This document shows positions 1-6,467 of a DNA stretch of 7,239 bases, in pieces (the first letter of the stretch is position 1; each line of letters starts with the position of its first letter). A program made the position numbers and the translations under genes. This DNA is from Verrucomicrobiota bacterium. Its GTDB lineage: Bacteria > Verrucomicrobiota > Verrucomicrobiia > Opitutales > Opitutaceae. The notes below the pieces were generated by a model. The model was not told where the DNA came from. It saw nothing but the letters and a program-made list of their open reading frames with translations, and ran no database searches. Location of the stretch: positions 1-7,239 of the forward strand of contig JAUPWC010000115.1 of the NCBI GenBank assembly GCA_030916665.1, given 5' to 3'.

Positions 1-152
1 CAGAGGAAGAAGTCCTTCTCGCACTTGACGCCGTGGGACAGAGCCTTGCCGATGGCCAGCACGGCGAGCATATACACGACAACGATCAGGGCATCGACCC
101 AGTGGAGCCCGAAGAAGGTTGCTAAGAGGGGATGCGGGGTGAGTGCAGTCAT
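1..152 (-). CDS. Sodium:solute symporter (SSS family), N-terminal fragment
   Basis: Only the first 50 codons are present; the gene runs off the left edge. The translation starts MTALTPHPLL. It continues through a hydrophobic segment at about residues 19-36 (HWVDALIVVVYMLAVLAIG) and a polar stretch, and ends in CEKDFFL. A short N-terminus, one helix beginning near a W-x-D, and then an (E/D)-DFFL motif is the usual opening of SSS transporters, inner-membrane carriers that couple sodium entry to uptake of sugars, uronates, amino acids or similar small solutes. The substrate cannot be read from this fragment. The ATG lies 16 bases after the stop of the M28 gene on the same strand, with no clear Shine-Dalgarno, so it probably relies on operon transcription and perhaps translational coupling. 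In this context a monosaccharide or small glycoside substrate is a reasonable inference. Confidence 0.8.
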   Translation of the reverse strand, partial: MTALTPHPLLATFFGLHWVDALIVVVYMLAVLAIGKALSHGVKCEKDFFL

Positions 153-168
153 GGGCAATGGGGTGAAT

Positions 169-1521
169 TCAGTTGAACGGCCAGTAGCCGATCGCACGCA
201 TGCGGCGATCGAGACCGAATGCCGTGAAGAGTTTCTCTGTCGCATCCGGAGTGCGGCGTTCCGCGCGCAACCCGGTGTCCGCGCAGATCGCGAGCACGAA
301 ATCGCCGATCACGGCGGTGGAATCGGTCACGATCTGCGCGGGCAGCTTGTCAATCGTGTCGGCGAGATCGTGGTAGTAGCGGACCGATTCGCGCGGGATC
401 GGGGCGTTGAAGGTGATGGCCCGCACTCCGGCGAGCTGGTAGGGCGTGTGGTCCGAGCCGAACCAGTTGATGTTCTGCACACCCAGGGAAAGTGGCTTCT
501 CCCGCGCGGCATTCCAGCGCTCCAGGGCGGGCACGAGCGAGGCGTCGCCGAGGGCGTTCACCGCGATAGACACCCCGACCATGTCGAGGTTGATCATGGC
601 GACAACCGGCGCGTCGCCGAGCACGGCCGCGGCGTGGCGTGAGCCCCACAATCCCTGCTCCTCGCCGTTGAACCAGTGCAGTTCGACCGTGCGCGCGAGG
701 TCGCGTCCGCGCAACGCATGGGCGAGCGCGAACAACTGCGCGGTGCCGAGCCCGTTGTCCAAGGCCCCCTGCCCCAGGTCCCAGCTGTCGAAGTGGGCGC
801 CGACGATGACGCGCTCGGGCGAACGGCCGGGCAGACGCAGCACCAGATTGGCGGTCTCGATCTCGCGGCAGCGTGACTTTGTTTCCATGCGCACCCGGAC
901 GGATTCGCCGCGCCGGAGCAACCTTTGGAGCCAGAGCCCCTCCTCCTGCGTGATGGAGTAAGCCGGAAACGGCAGCGGCTCACCGGTGAAGGAACTGGAG
1001 CGCGCCAGCAACTGCCCGCCGCCCTCGCGGTTGATGAAAAGGAGCCCGCGCATCCCACGCTCGGCGGCGGTGCGCGCGATCTCGCGCAATTGCAGGACGG
1101 TCGAGGCGCCGAGCAGGCCAATGCGGCCTTTGCAGTCCACGGGATACTCTTCCGGTTTTCCGCCGCCCATGTCCACGACTGCGGCCTCGAAGGCCCGGTG
1201 CGGCTGCGTGTAGGCCAGGGCCGCCACCCGCAAGCGACGGTCAAAAGGCGCCACCAGCGCGACGCGGTCCGCCCCCCGTTCCCACCCGGGCATCTTGAAC
1301 GGCACGACTTCAGGCTGTAGTCCGAGCGCCCGCAGTTCATCGGCCAAACGTGTCAGGGCGCCCCGGTTCGCCGCGCTGCCGGTCAGGCGCCCGCCAAAAT
1401 CGTCGCAGAGCCGCGTGAGCATGGCGTGCGCGGCGCTCGATCCGTCGTCGAACGCTCCCGCGGCCAGCACGGCGCAGGTAAGTCCCAGACTGGCGGCCAG
1501 ACTCAGGATTCTCTTAGCCAT
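169..1521 (-). CDS. Exported M28-family zinc metallopeptidase, carboxypeptidase Q-like with PA-type insert
   Basis: This 450-residue protein is predicted to be exported and to cleave peptides with two metal ions. A signal peptide covers about residues 1-23 (MAKR, then a hydrophobic run ending AAGA). Residues 110-200 fit a PA-like insert. The M28 catalytic core follows: H243 in GAHFDSWD, D255 in GALDN, the E287-E288 pair in FNGEEQGLWGS, D313 in INLDMVG and H384 in YYHDLADT. These match the five metal ligands and the catalytic glutamate (E287) of the family, so the enzyme should be active. The HFDSWDLGQGALDN signature resembles the plasma glutamate carboxypeptidase branch. I chose the ATG at 1521 because AAGGAG lies 10 bases upstream and the signal peptide begins there. 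An in-frame ATG at 1575 would add 18 Arg-rich residues with no export logic. The gene overlaps the GH127 3' end by 19 bases. Exact peptide specificity is unknown. Confidence 0.93.
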   Translation of the reverse strand: MAKRILSLAASLGLTCAVLAAGAFDDGSSAAHAMLTRLCDDFGGRLTGSAANRGALTRLADELRALGLQPEVVPFKMPGWERGADRVALVAPFDRRLRVAALAYTQPHRAFEAAVVDMGGGKPEEYPVDCKGRIGLLGASTVLQLREIARTAAERGMRGLLFINREGGGQLLARSSSFTGEPLPFPAYSITQEEGLWLQRLLRRGESVRVRMETKSRCREIETANLVLRLPGRSPERVIVGAHFDSWDLGQGALDNGLGTAQLFALAHALRGRDLARTVELHWFNGEEQGLWGSRHAAAVLGDAPVVAMINLDMVGVSIAVNALGDASLVPALERWNAAREKPLSLGVQNINWFGSDHTPYQLAGVRAITFNAPIPRESVRYYHDLADTIDKLPAQIVTDSTAVIGDFVLAICADTGLRAERRTPDATEKLFTAFGLDRRMRAIGYWPFN

Positions 1522-3434
1522 ACTCGCATTTCTCCTTCGCCGCGGTTGGCCCACAGCGCATATGGCACCGCGCAAAGCGCAACGGAAGCGACCGGCGCGG
1601 GCTCGGTGGTATAAAGTTTATCGCCCGACCCCGTTCGCAGGGCCTGACCCTCGATGATCACGCACCCGCCCAGCAGGTCCGGGGCAAAGTGCGCCTTGAG
1701 CGGGCTCGATCGGGGCAGGCTGAGCGCGGAGAGTTGCGCGCCGTTGTCGGCCTGCTCCACACAATAAACGATCGGTCCGCGCTGCAACGCCACCTGCCCC
1801 GCTGCGGCGGCCACGCGGGCGTCGGCATGCACGCGCTCGACCGGCATCGGCAGGTCCAGCGTGACCTTGTCACCCCGCTGCCAAGTGCGGCGCACCCGGG
1901 CATAGCCGCGGTTCACGTCGGGTCGGACCGGCCGGTCATTCACTTCCAGGTGCGGCGTCCGGCACCAGCCCGGCAGCCGCAAATGCAGCGTGAATTCCAC
2001 CGCCGCGGCTGCTTCGACGGTAAACTCCACCCGTTCCTTCCACGGGTATTCGGTGGTGACGCGCAGCTGCACCGGCACCGATCCGACGGTGAACGAAACA
2101 TCGCCTCCCGCGTATAGATGCACCGCCAGTCCGTCCGTCAGCTGCGCATAGGCGTAGGCGCCGAGCGAGGCGAAGAGACGCGCGACGTTGGGCGGACAGC
2201 AAGCGCAGCCGAACCACGGCACACGCTGGGTTTTCACCAAGTGACATTCAAAGCGCCGCTTGGCGACGGCCGGCACGACTTCCAGCGGGTTGACATAGAA
2301 ATAGGTGCGCCCGGCCAGCGCGAGCCCGGCCAGCACGTTGTTGTAAAGCGCCCGCTCCATGACGTCCGCGTGCGCGCCGTCCAATTCGTGTTCGAGCATC
2401 CGGCGGGCGCACAGCACGACGCCGATGGCGGCACAGGTCTCGGCGTAGGCCCGGTCGGGCGGTAGGTCGAAGGGTTCGCAGAATTTCTCGCCGTAGGGCT
2501 CGCTGCCGACGCCGCCCGTCACGTAGAGATGCCGCGCCACCGTCGCCTGCCACAGGTCCCGGCCCTGCTCACGGAGAACGGGATCGTTTTTCTCCTGCGC
2601 AAGGTCGAGCATCGCCGCGAGCAGATACATCATCCGCACCGCATGGCCGACCGGTTCCTTCAGCTCGGCCACCGGGCACGCCGCCTGCAGGGTCGCGAGC
2701 CCGTCGTGATGCATGTGCCAGGGCAGCTTGCCCTTTTCACCGCGGACCTTGGCTTCCGTCTCGAAGTAATTAGGCGACTGCCCTCGCTGCGTGATAAAAT
2801 ACTCCGCCAACGCCAGGTAGCGTTGCTCTCCCGTAGCGCGGGCAAGCTTTACCAACGCGAGCTCAATCTCCTCGTGCCCGCAATAGCCGGGAATCTGCCC
2901 CGGACCGCTGCCGAACGTGCGCGCAACCAGATCGGCGAGCTTGCCGACCACGTCGAGCAGCGTGCGCTTGCCGGTGGCCTGGAAGTGAGCGACGCCGGCT
3001 TCGATGAGATGCCCGGCGACGTAAAGCTCGTGGCAGTCGCGCAGGTTGGCCCAGCGGTTCTGCGGCTCCACGAGCTGGAAGTAGGTGTTGAGATAACCGT
3101 CCTCGCGCTGGGCCCTGGTGATCGTGGCGATCAGCCGGTCCAGCTCCGCGTCGAGCGTCGGGTCCGGATGTGTAGCCAGCCGGTAGCTCGCAGCCTCGAT
3201 CCATTTCGCCAGGTCGGAATCCTGCCAGAACAGGCCGTGAAACTCCCCGGTTTTCTCGCCCGCGGCGACCTGCAGGTTGTGCACGCAGCCGCTGCGTTCG
3301 GCGCCGGGAATGCGGTCGTTGAGCGCGTCCCACTGGCCCGGGATCACCGTCTCACGCACCAGGCGCGCGCGACCGGCGAGAAAGCCGTGGTCAAAGCGCA
3401 CCTGGGAAAGCGGAAGGGCCGAGGGATAGCTCAT
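1503..3434 (-). CDS. GH127 family beta-L-arabinofuranosidase-type glycoside hydrolase
   Basis: This 643-residue protein is about the length of Bifidobacterium longum HypBA1 (658 residues), the founding GH127 enzyme, which releases beta-L-arabinofuranose. The catalytic set is complete: E316 (GEKF) as acid/base, a zinc site of E332 and C334 (YAETCAAIG) with C412 and C413 (CACCPPNVAR), and C412 as the nucleophile. Spacings match HypBA1 E322/E338/C340/C417/C418, with a constant offset of 5-6 residues. Residues about 30-420 form the helical barrel, including YCGHEEIELALVKLARATG near 184-202. Residues about 430-640 are beta-rich. The N-terminus goes straight into the family start (VRETVIPGQWDALNDR) with no signal peptide, so the enzyme is predicted cytoplasmic. 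Its ATG is 7 bases after the stop of the upstream gene, without a clear Shine-Dalgarno, which suggests coupling. GH127 also includes enzymes acting on other sugars of rhamnogalacturonan II, so the exact sugar is uncertain. Confidence 0.93.
   Translation of the reverse strand: MSYPSALPLSQVRFDHGFLAGRARLVRETVIPGQWDALNDRIPGAERSGCVHNLQVAAGEKTGEFHGLFWQDSDLAKWIEAASYRLATHPDPTLDAELDRLIATITRAQREDGYLNTYFQLVEPQNRWANLRDCHELYVAGHLIEAGVAHFQATGKRTLLDVVGKLADLVARTFGSGPGQIPGYCGHEEIELALVKLARATGEQRYLALAEYFITQRGQSPNYFETEAKVRGEKGKLPWHMHHDGLATLQAACPVAELKEPVGHAVRMMYLLAAMLDLAQEKNDPVLREQGRDLWQATVARHLYVTGGVGSEPYGEKFCEPFDLPPDRAYAETCAAIGVVLCARRMLEHELDGAHADVMERALYNNVLAGLALAGRTYFYVNPLEVVPAVAKRRFECHLVKTQRVPWFGCACCPPNVARLFASLGAYAYAQLTDGLAVHLYAGGDVSFTVGSVPVQLRVTTEYPWKERVEFTVEAAAAVEFTLHLRLPGWCRTPHLEVNDRPVRPDVNRGYARVRRTWQRGDKVTLDLPMPVERVHADARVAAAAGQVALQRGPIVYCVEQADNGAQLSALSLPRSSPLKAHFAPDLLGGCVIIEGQALRTGSGDKLYTTEPAPVASVALCAVPYALWANRGEGEMRVWLRES
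1531..1538 (-). promoter_or_regulatory. Ribosome binding site of the M28 peptidase gene
   Basis: On the minus strand this reads GAAGGAGA and sits about 10 bases before the ATG at 1521, inside the last codons of the GH127 gene. It is the clearest Shine-Dalgarno in the window and decides the M28 start against the in-frame ATG at 1575. Its position suggests that the peptidase is translated from its own site on the shared transcript. Confidence 0.75.
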
Positions 3435-3441
3435 GCAGGAC

Positions 3442-5355
3442 TCAGTTGCCGCGGACGCGGTCGGTGATCGTGAGCGTGTTGAAATCTAGGACGCGTTCGA
3501 GGCGGCCGTGCGTGATGGTCAGCTTGCGCGAGCCCCGCTCGGCGTTGAGGTGGGGGCCCTCGAACAGCTTCCATTTCGCGTAATCCACCTTCTTGCCGTT
3601 GACCTTCGGGGCCTGGCCGTAGGCGAAGCTGATTTCCCGTCCACGCAGCGTCCGCATCTTGACGGCGGGTGTCGGCGACAGCGTGAATTCCAGCGGCAGC
3701 GCACGGATGGCGGCTTGGAAGGCGGAGAAGTCCCTGAACTCCGTGGCGCTCGCCGCCTGCACGATCGTGCCGTTCTTCGCATGCGGGCTGACGAGAAGCT
3801 TGTCGCCCTTTTCGCCGCGGTCCACGCGCTCCCACTTGTAGCCGCCGGTGGAGGGCAGCTGCTTGTAGCCGAGCAGGTGCTCCCAGTGAAACGGGGCCAG
3901 CGGCCGGTAGGCCAGGTAGGTGTTTCCGCCCTGCGCGAAGATCCAGCCGGACGGGTCGGTCGTCACATTGACAAGGTCCTTCGAGAAGAAGCCGTTGACT
4001 CGCGGATAACGGTCGTCCGCCGGGATGTCGTAGAGCGCGATCACCGTGTCGAGATCCTGGTAAACCTGCTCGTAGGGCGAGCAGCCGAGGATCTTGTCGG
4101 GCACATCGTAGGACGGCTTGCCCTGGCTCGACAGCAATTCGAGCATGTGGTCCGGGAGCTCGGTGAAATACATCTGCATCGCCCGGGCCGAGGCGTAGGG
4201 ATGGGCGGAGAACATCGTGTTGTGGACGCCACGCGGGTCCGGCACCGCCCAGGTCACGTCCCAGACATGGGCCTGGATCGGGTCGGTCATGCCGCCCTGG
4301 TAGGAGCCGACAGCATAGTCGCGGCGCACGTAGTTGGTCTTGTAAACCAGCGCCATCAGCTCGTCGCTGTAACGCCAGCGACGGCGGCTGCGTTTGAGGT
4401 CGCGCTGGAGAAAATCTTCCTGCCGGTCCACCGCGATGCGCTGGACGACTTCGGGCACCTCGTAGTTGGCGGCCGCGATGGCGAACCAGACGCCAAATCC
4501 GCCATAGCCTGGAGGCGGCGGCGTGTTGCCAAAGCATTGCCAGCTGAAATAGGACGAGAGGGCCAGCCAGCGTTGGATGACCGAGGTGTCGTCGGTGCGC
4601 GCGTTGGGTCCGCGCAACACGCCGTCGAGGGTGTTTTCCGCCAGATCGGCGAGGAGCCAGTCGAGTTTCATCCACCCCCGGATCTTCATCTCGGGATCCT
4701 TGGCCCAGGTTGCGAGGTAGAGCATCGGGATGGCGTATTCCCCGATGTAGTGCGTGGGGTTGAATTCCCCCTGCCCAATCGTCGTCGCGAGGTCCATCCA
4801 ATGGATGAGGTAGTCCCGGGCCTCGGCGCGGTTCTCGGCCGAACTCTTGCCCGTGAACCAGGTTTCCGCCGGATCGTCGGGATAGAGTTCGGTCATGAGG
4901 TAGAGCGACGTGTAATACATCGCCCAGTGATTTTCCGTGTCACCGCGCATCGGGAAGTAGGTCTTCCACTGGCCGCGGATCGCGGCCTTCGCCTCGGGCG
5001 TGAGTTGGTCGCGACCGAGGAACGAAATCGCCGTCCATGGGAACATCCAGAACATGTCCTGGCTCTGCGGCCGGCTCATCAGCTCGATGACACGCGCCGA
5101 GACGGCGGCGGCGTCTTCGCGACGGGCCAGTTTGGCCGCGATCTGCCCGGAATTGAAGGTCGCCGGATTGTCGGGCTTGATCGAATCGACATACCACTGC
5201 AGCACCTCGTCCGCGCGCGCGAGGTAGGCCGTGCGGCGCGCGTCGGTGGCGAAATCAGTTATCGGCGGCGGCACCGGGCTGGTGGTGGCGGGTTGCGCCT
5301 GTGCCATCGTGGCCAGAGCACCGCAGAGGGAGAGAAGGGAGAGTAAACGTTGCAT
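3442..5355 (-). CDS. Secreted protein of unknown function, apparent (alpha/alpha) toroid plus C-terminal beta domain; candidate polysaccharide lyase or hydrolase
   Basis: I cannot assign this 637-residue protein to a named enzyme family. A clean signal peptide covers residues 1-20 (MQRLLSL... ending AQA). Residues about 40-400 look like a helical toroid rich in aromatics. They include GDTENHWAMYYTSLYL at 138-153, GEFNPTHYIGEY at 196-207, GPNARTDD at 249-256, HVWDVTW at 363-369 and HNTMFSAHPY at 378-387. Residues about 460-637 are beta-rich, starting at GWIFAQGGNTYLAYRPL (470-486). Toroid followed by beta-sandwich is the layout of heparinase II/III-like and alginate lyases, and ENH-type motifs recur in such proteins, often annotated as hypothetical. 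E141, H143, E197, H202, E206 and R253 are candidate active-site residues by inference only. The gene sits 14 bases after the propeller gene and 7 before the GH127 gene, supporting an extracytoplasmic carbohydrate role. Confidence 0.85.
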   Translation of the reverse strand: MQRLLSLLSLCGALATMAQAQPATTSPVPPPITDFATDARRTAYLARADEVLQWYVDSIKPDNPATFNSGQIAAKLARREDAAAVSARVIELMSRPQSQDMFWMFPWTAISFLGRDQLTPEAKAAIRGQWKTYFPMRGDTENHWAMYYTSLYLMTELYPDDPAETWFTGKSSAENRAEARDYLIHWMDLATTIGQGEFNPTHYIGEYAIPMLYLATWAKDPEMKIRGWMKLDWLLADLAENTLDGVLRGPNARTDDTSVIQRWLALSSYFSWQCFGNTPPPPGYGGFGVWFAIAAANYEVPEVVQRIAVDRQEDFLQRDLKRSRRRWRYSDELMALVYKTNYVRRDYAVGSYQGGMTDPIQAHVWDVTWAVPDPRGVHNTMFSAHPYASARAMQMYFTELPDHMLELLSSQGKPSYDVPDKILGCSPYEQVYQDLDTVIALYDIPADDRYPRVNGFFSKDLVNVTTDPSGWIFAQGGNTYLAYRPLAPFHWEHLLGYKQLPSTGGYKWERVDRGEKGDKLLVSPHAKNGTIVQAASATEFRDFSAFQAAIRALPLEFTLSPTPAVKMRTLRGREISFAYGQAPKVNGKKVDYAKWKLFEGPHLNAERGSRKLTITHGRLERVLDFNTLTITDRVRGN

Positions 5356-5369
5356 GATGTCGGTGGCGT

Positions 5370-6410
5370 TCAGGGGCCCGACCGGGGCACAAAGGTGAAA
5401 GTCTGGACGGAAGATCCTTCCATGCCGGGCACCGGACGCCAGGAGCGGCCGGAGACGGCCGATACGTAAAGTCCCTGCCCGAATACCGCGGCAAAAAGAT
5501 CACCGTTGTCCGGGTCGATCGCCGTGCGCCAGACGCGCGGCGTCCCCTCACCCGGCAATCCGGCGTGGCGGGGTGTCCACGTGACGCCGCCATCTTCACT
5601 CAGCAAAAGGCCGTGGCTCCAGCTCGCGATGGCGAGGCGCTTGGGATCGCGCGAATCAAAGGCCACGTTGTAGAGGGCCTTTTTGGCGGGCACACCGTCG
5701 AGTTTTTTCCAGGTAACGCCACCGTCGCGCGAAATCAGGGCACCCGCGCTCTGCGTCACCGCCATCCACAATTTGGGATCGTGGGGGGACTGTTGGAGAT
5801 CGTTCACCGTGTCCGTCGTGAGCCACACGCGCCGCCAGGATTCGGCGCTGTCCTCGGTGAGATAGATGCCCGTCTCGCAGCCGATGAGCACCCGGCCCTG
5901 CTTGGTGCGGTCGGCGCGCACGACCTGGGTGTATTTGCCCCGCTCGGGCAGACCGTGCTCGGCCCGCCGCCACGTCTGCCCCCGGTCGCGCGAGACCACG
6001 AGGCCGTCGGGCAGGCCCGCGTAAACGGTGTCGGGGGCGTGCGCGTCCACGGCGACCGACTTGGATTCGGTCTCCTCCCAGCCGGTGACCAGACGCCAGG
6101 ACTTGCCGCCGTCCAGCGTGCGCAGCACCCCGCTCAGACAGGCGGCGAAGAAGACGTTGGGGGCACGCGGATCAAACGTCACCGAGATGATCAGCGGAAA
6201 ATTGAGGCCGAGGTGCCGGAAGCCGTCGTCCGTGCGCACGAACACGCCGTTGGCGGAGCCGTCGTTCGAGCCCATGACGCGGCTGCCGTTGTTGAAGGCC
6301 GCGCAGAGGTAGAGATCGTGGGCCGCGGGGGCGGTCACGGCGGCCAGACCGAGCAGGCTGGCCAGGGCGCCGTGCCGGAGGCGGCGAAGGGCAGAGACAG
6401 GGGGAGTCAT
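5370..6410 (-). CDS. Exported Asp-box (BNR/sialidase-like) beta-propeller protein
   Basis: This 346-residue protein has a likely signal peptide (residues 1-30: Arg-rich MTPPVSALRRLRHG, a hydrophobic run, then APAAHD). The rest is a repeat array. Six Asp-box motifs of the form S/T-x-D-x-G-x-S/T-W end at W105, W147, W192, W234, W278 and W324, spaced 42, 45, 42, 44 and 46 residues. The last (SAVSGRSW) has lost its Asp. A degenerate copy, TDDGF near 60-64, suggests a seventh blade. Such repeats build propellers seen in sialidases, xyloglucanases of GH74 and Vps10-type proteins, but I see no sialidase Arg triad or FRIP motif. Catalysis is therefore not supported, and glycan or protein binding is equally possible. 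The ATG at 6410 has no Shine-Dalgarno. No in-frame start lies closer to a better site. It is the first gene of the five-gene minus-strand run. Confidence 0.88.
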   Translation of the reverse strand: MTPPVSALRRLRHGALASLLGLAAVTAPAAHDLYLCAAFNNGSRVMGSNDGSANGVFVRTDDGFRHLGLNFPLIISVTFDPRAPNVFFAACLSGVLRTLDGGKSWRLVTGWEETESKSVAVDAHAPDTVYAGLPDGLVVSRDRGQTWRRAEHGLPERGKYTQVVRADRTKQGRVLIGCETGIYLTEDSAESWRRVWLTTDTVNDLQQSPHDPKLWMAVTQSAGALISRDGGVTWKKLDGVPAKKALYNVAFDSRDPKRLAIASWSHGLLLSEDGGVTWTPRHAGLPGEGTPRVWRTAIDPDNGDLFAAVFGQGLYVSAVSGRSWRPVPGMEGSSVQTFTFVPRSGP

Positions 6411-6467
6411 GGTTTGGAAACGGGTTTCATCGTTGCGCGGGCGGTCCGGGGAGGGTGCAGTCGGGGA
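6411..6467. promoter_or_regulatory. Divergent 57-base gap between the propeller operon and the RidA gene
   Basis: This is the only head-to-head gap in the window, so at least part of the promoter information for the minus-strand operon and for the plus-strand RidA gene should lie here or in the adjoining coding sequence. I see no convincing -35/-10 pair on either strand, no inverted repeat typical of an operator and no riboswitch-like fold. On the plus strand GGGGAGGG at 6448-6455 can act as a Shine-Dalgarno for the RidA ATG, with a slightly long 12-13 base spacer. The promoter role is inferred from gene orientation only. Confidence 0.4.

Noticed and set aside
177..223. GC-rich repeats of GCGATCG/CGATCG type near the M28 3' end
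   Set aside because: These short palindromic words lie within codons and are common in GC-rich genomes. There is no array and no symmetrical arrangement.
169..290. Lipoprotein signal at Cys15 of the M28 protein
   Set aside because: The residue before Cys is Thr in GLTC, which does not meet the lipobox rule. A standard signal peptidase I site after AGA fits better. The interval given is the nearby coding region end; the Cys itself is encoded near 1477-1479.
1522..1575. Earlier in-frame ATG for the M28 gene
   Set aside because: It would add 18 residues (MRGAICAVGQPRRRRNAS) ahead of an otherwise normal signal peptide and enlarge the overlap with GH127 to 73 bases, while the AAGGAG motif is set for the ATG at 1521.
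2529..3467. Plus-strand frame of 312 codons opposite the GH127 gene
   Set aside because: No domain is visible. It lies antisense to the complete and catalytically intact GH127 frame and reads across its start, so it is a GC-driven shadow.
3431..4801. Minus-strand frame of 456 codons inside the toroid gene
   Set aside because: It is a shifted-frame shadow with low-complexity Arg/Gly/Ala/Pro composition. The real frame runs through the whole interval without interruption.
3508..5346. Plus-strand open frame of 612 codons opposite the toroid gene
   Set aside because: The translation is Arg/Val/His-rich, without a recognisable domain or signal peptide. It mirrors a gene with strong family-like motifs, signal peptide and operon context on the minus strand. 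Long antisense frames are expected in GC-rich coding DNA.
5565..6467. Long plus-strand extension upstream of the RidA start, in the same frame
   Set aside because: The extension is antisense to the propeller gene and has shadow-like composition. The signal peptide and Shine-Dalgarno place the RidA start at 6468.
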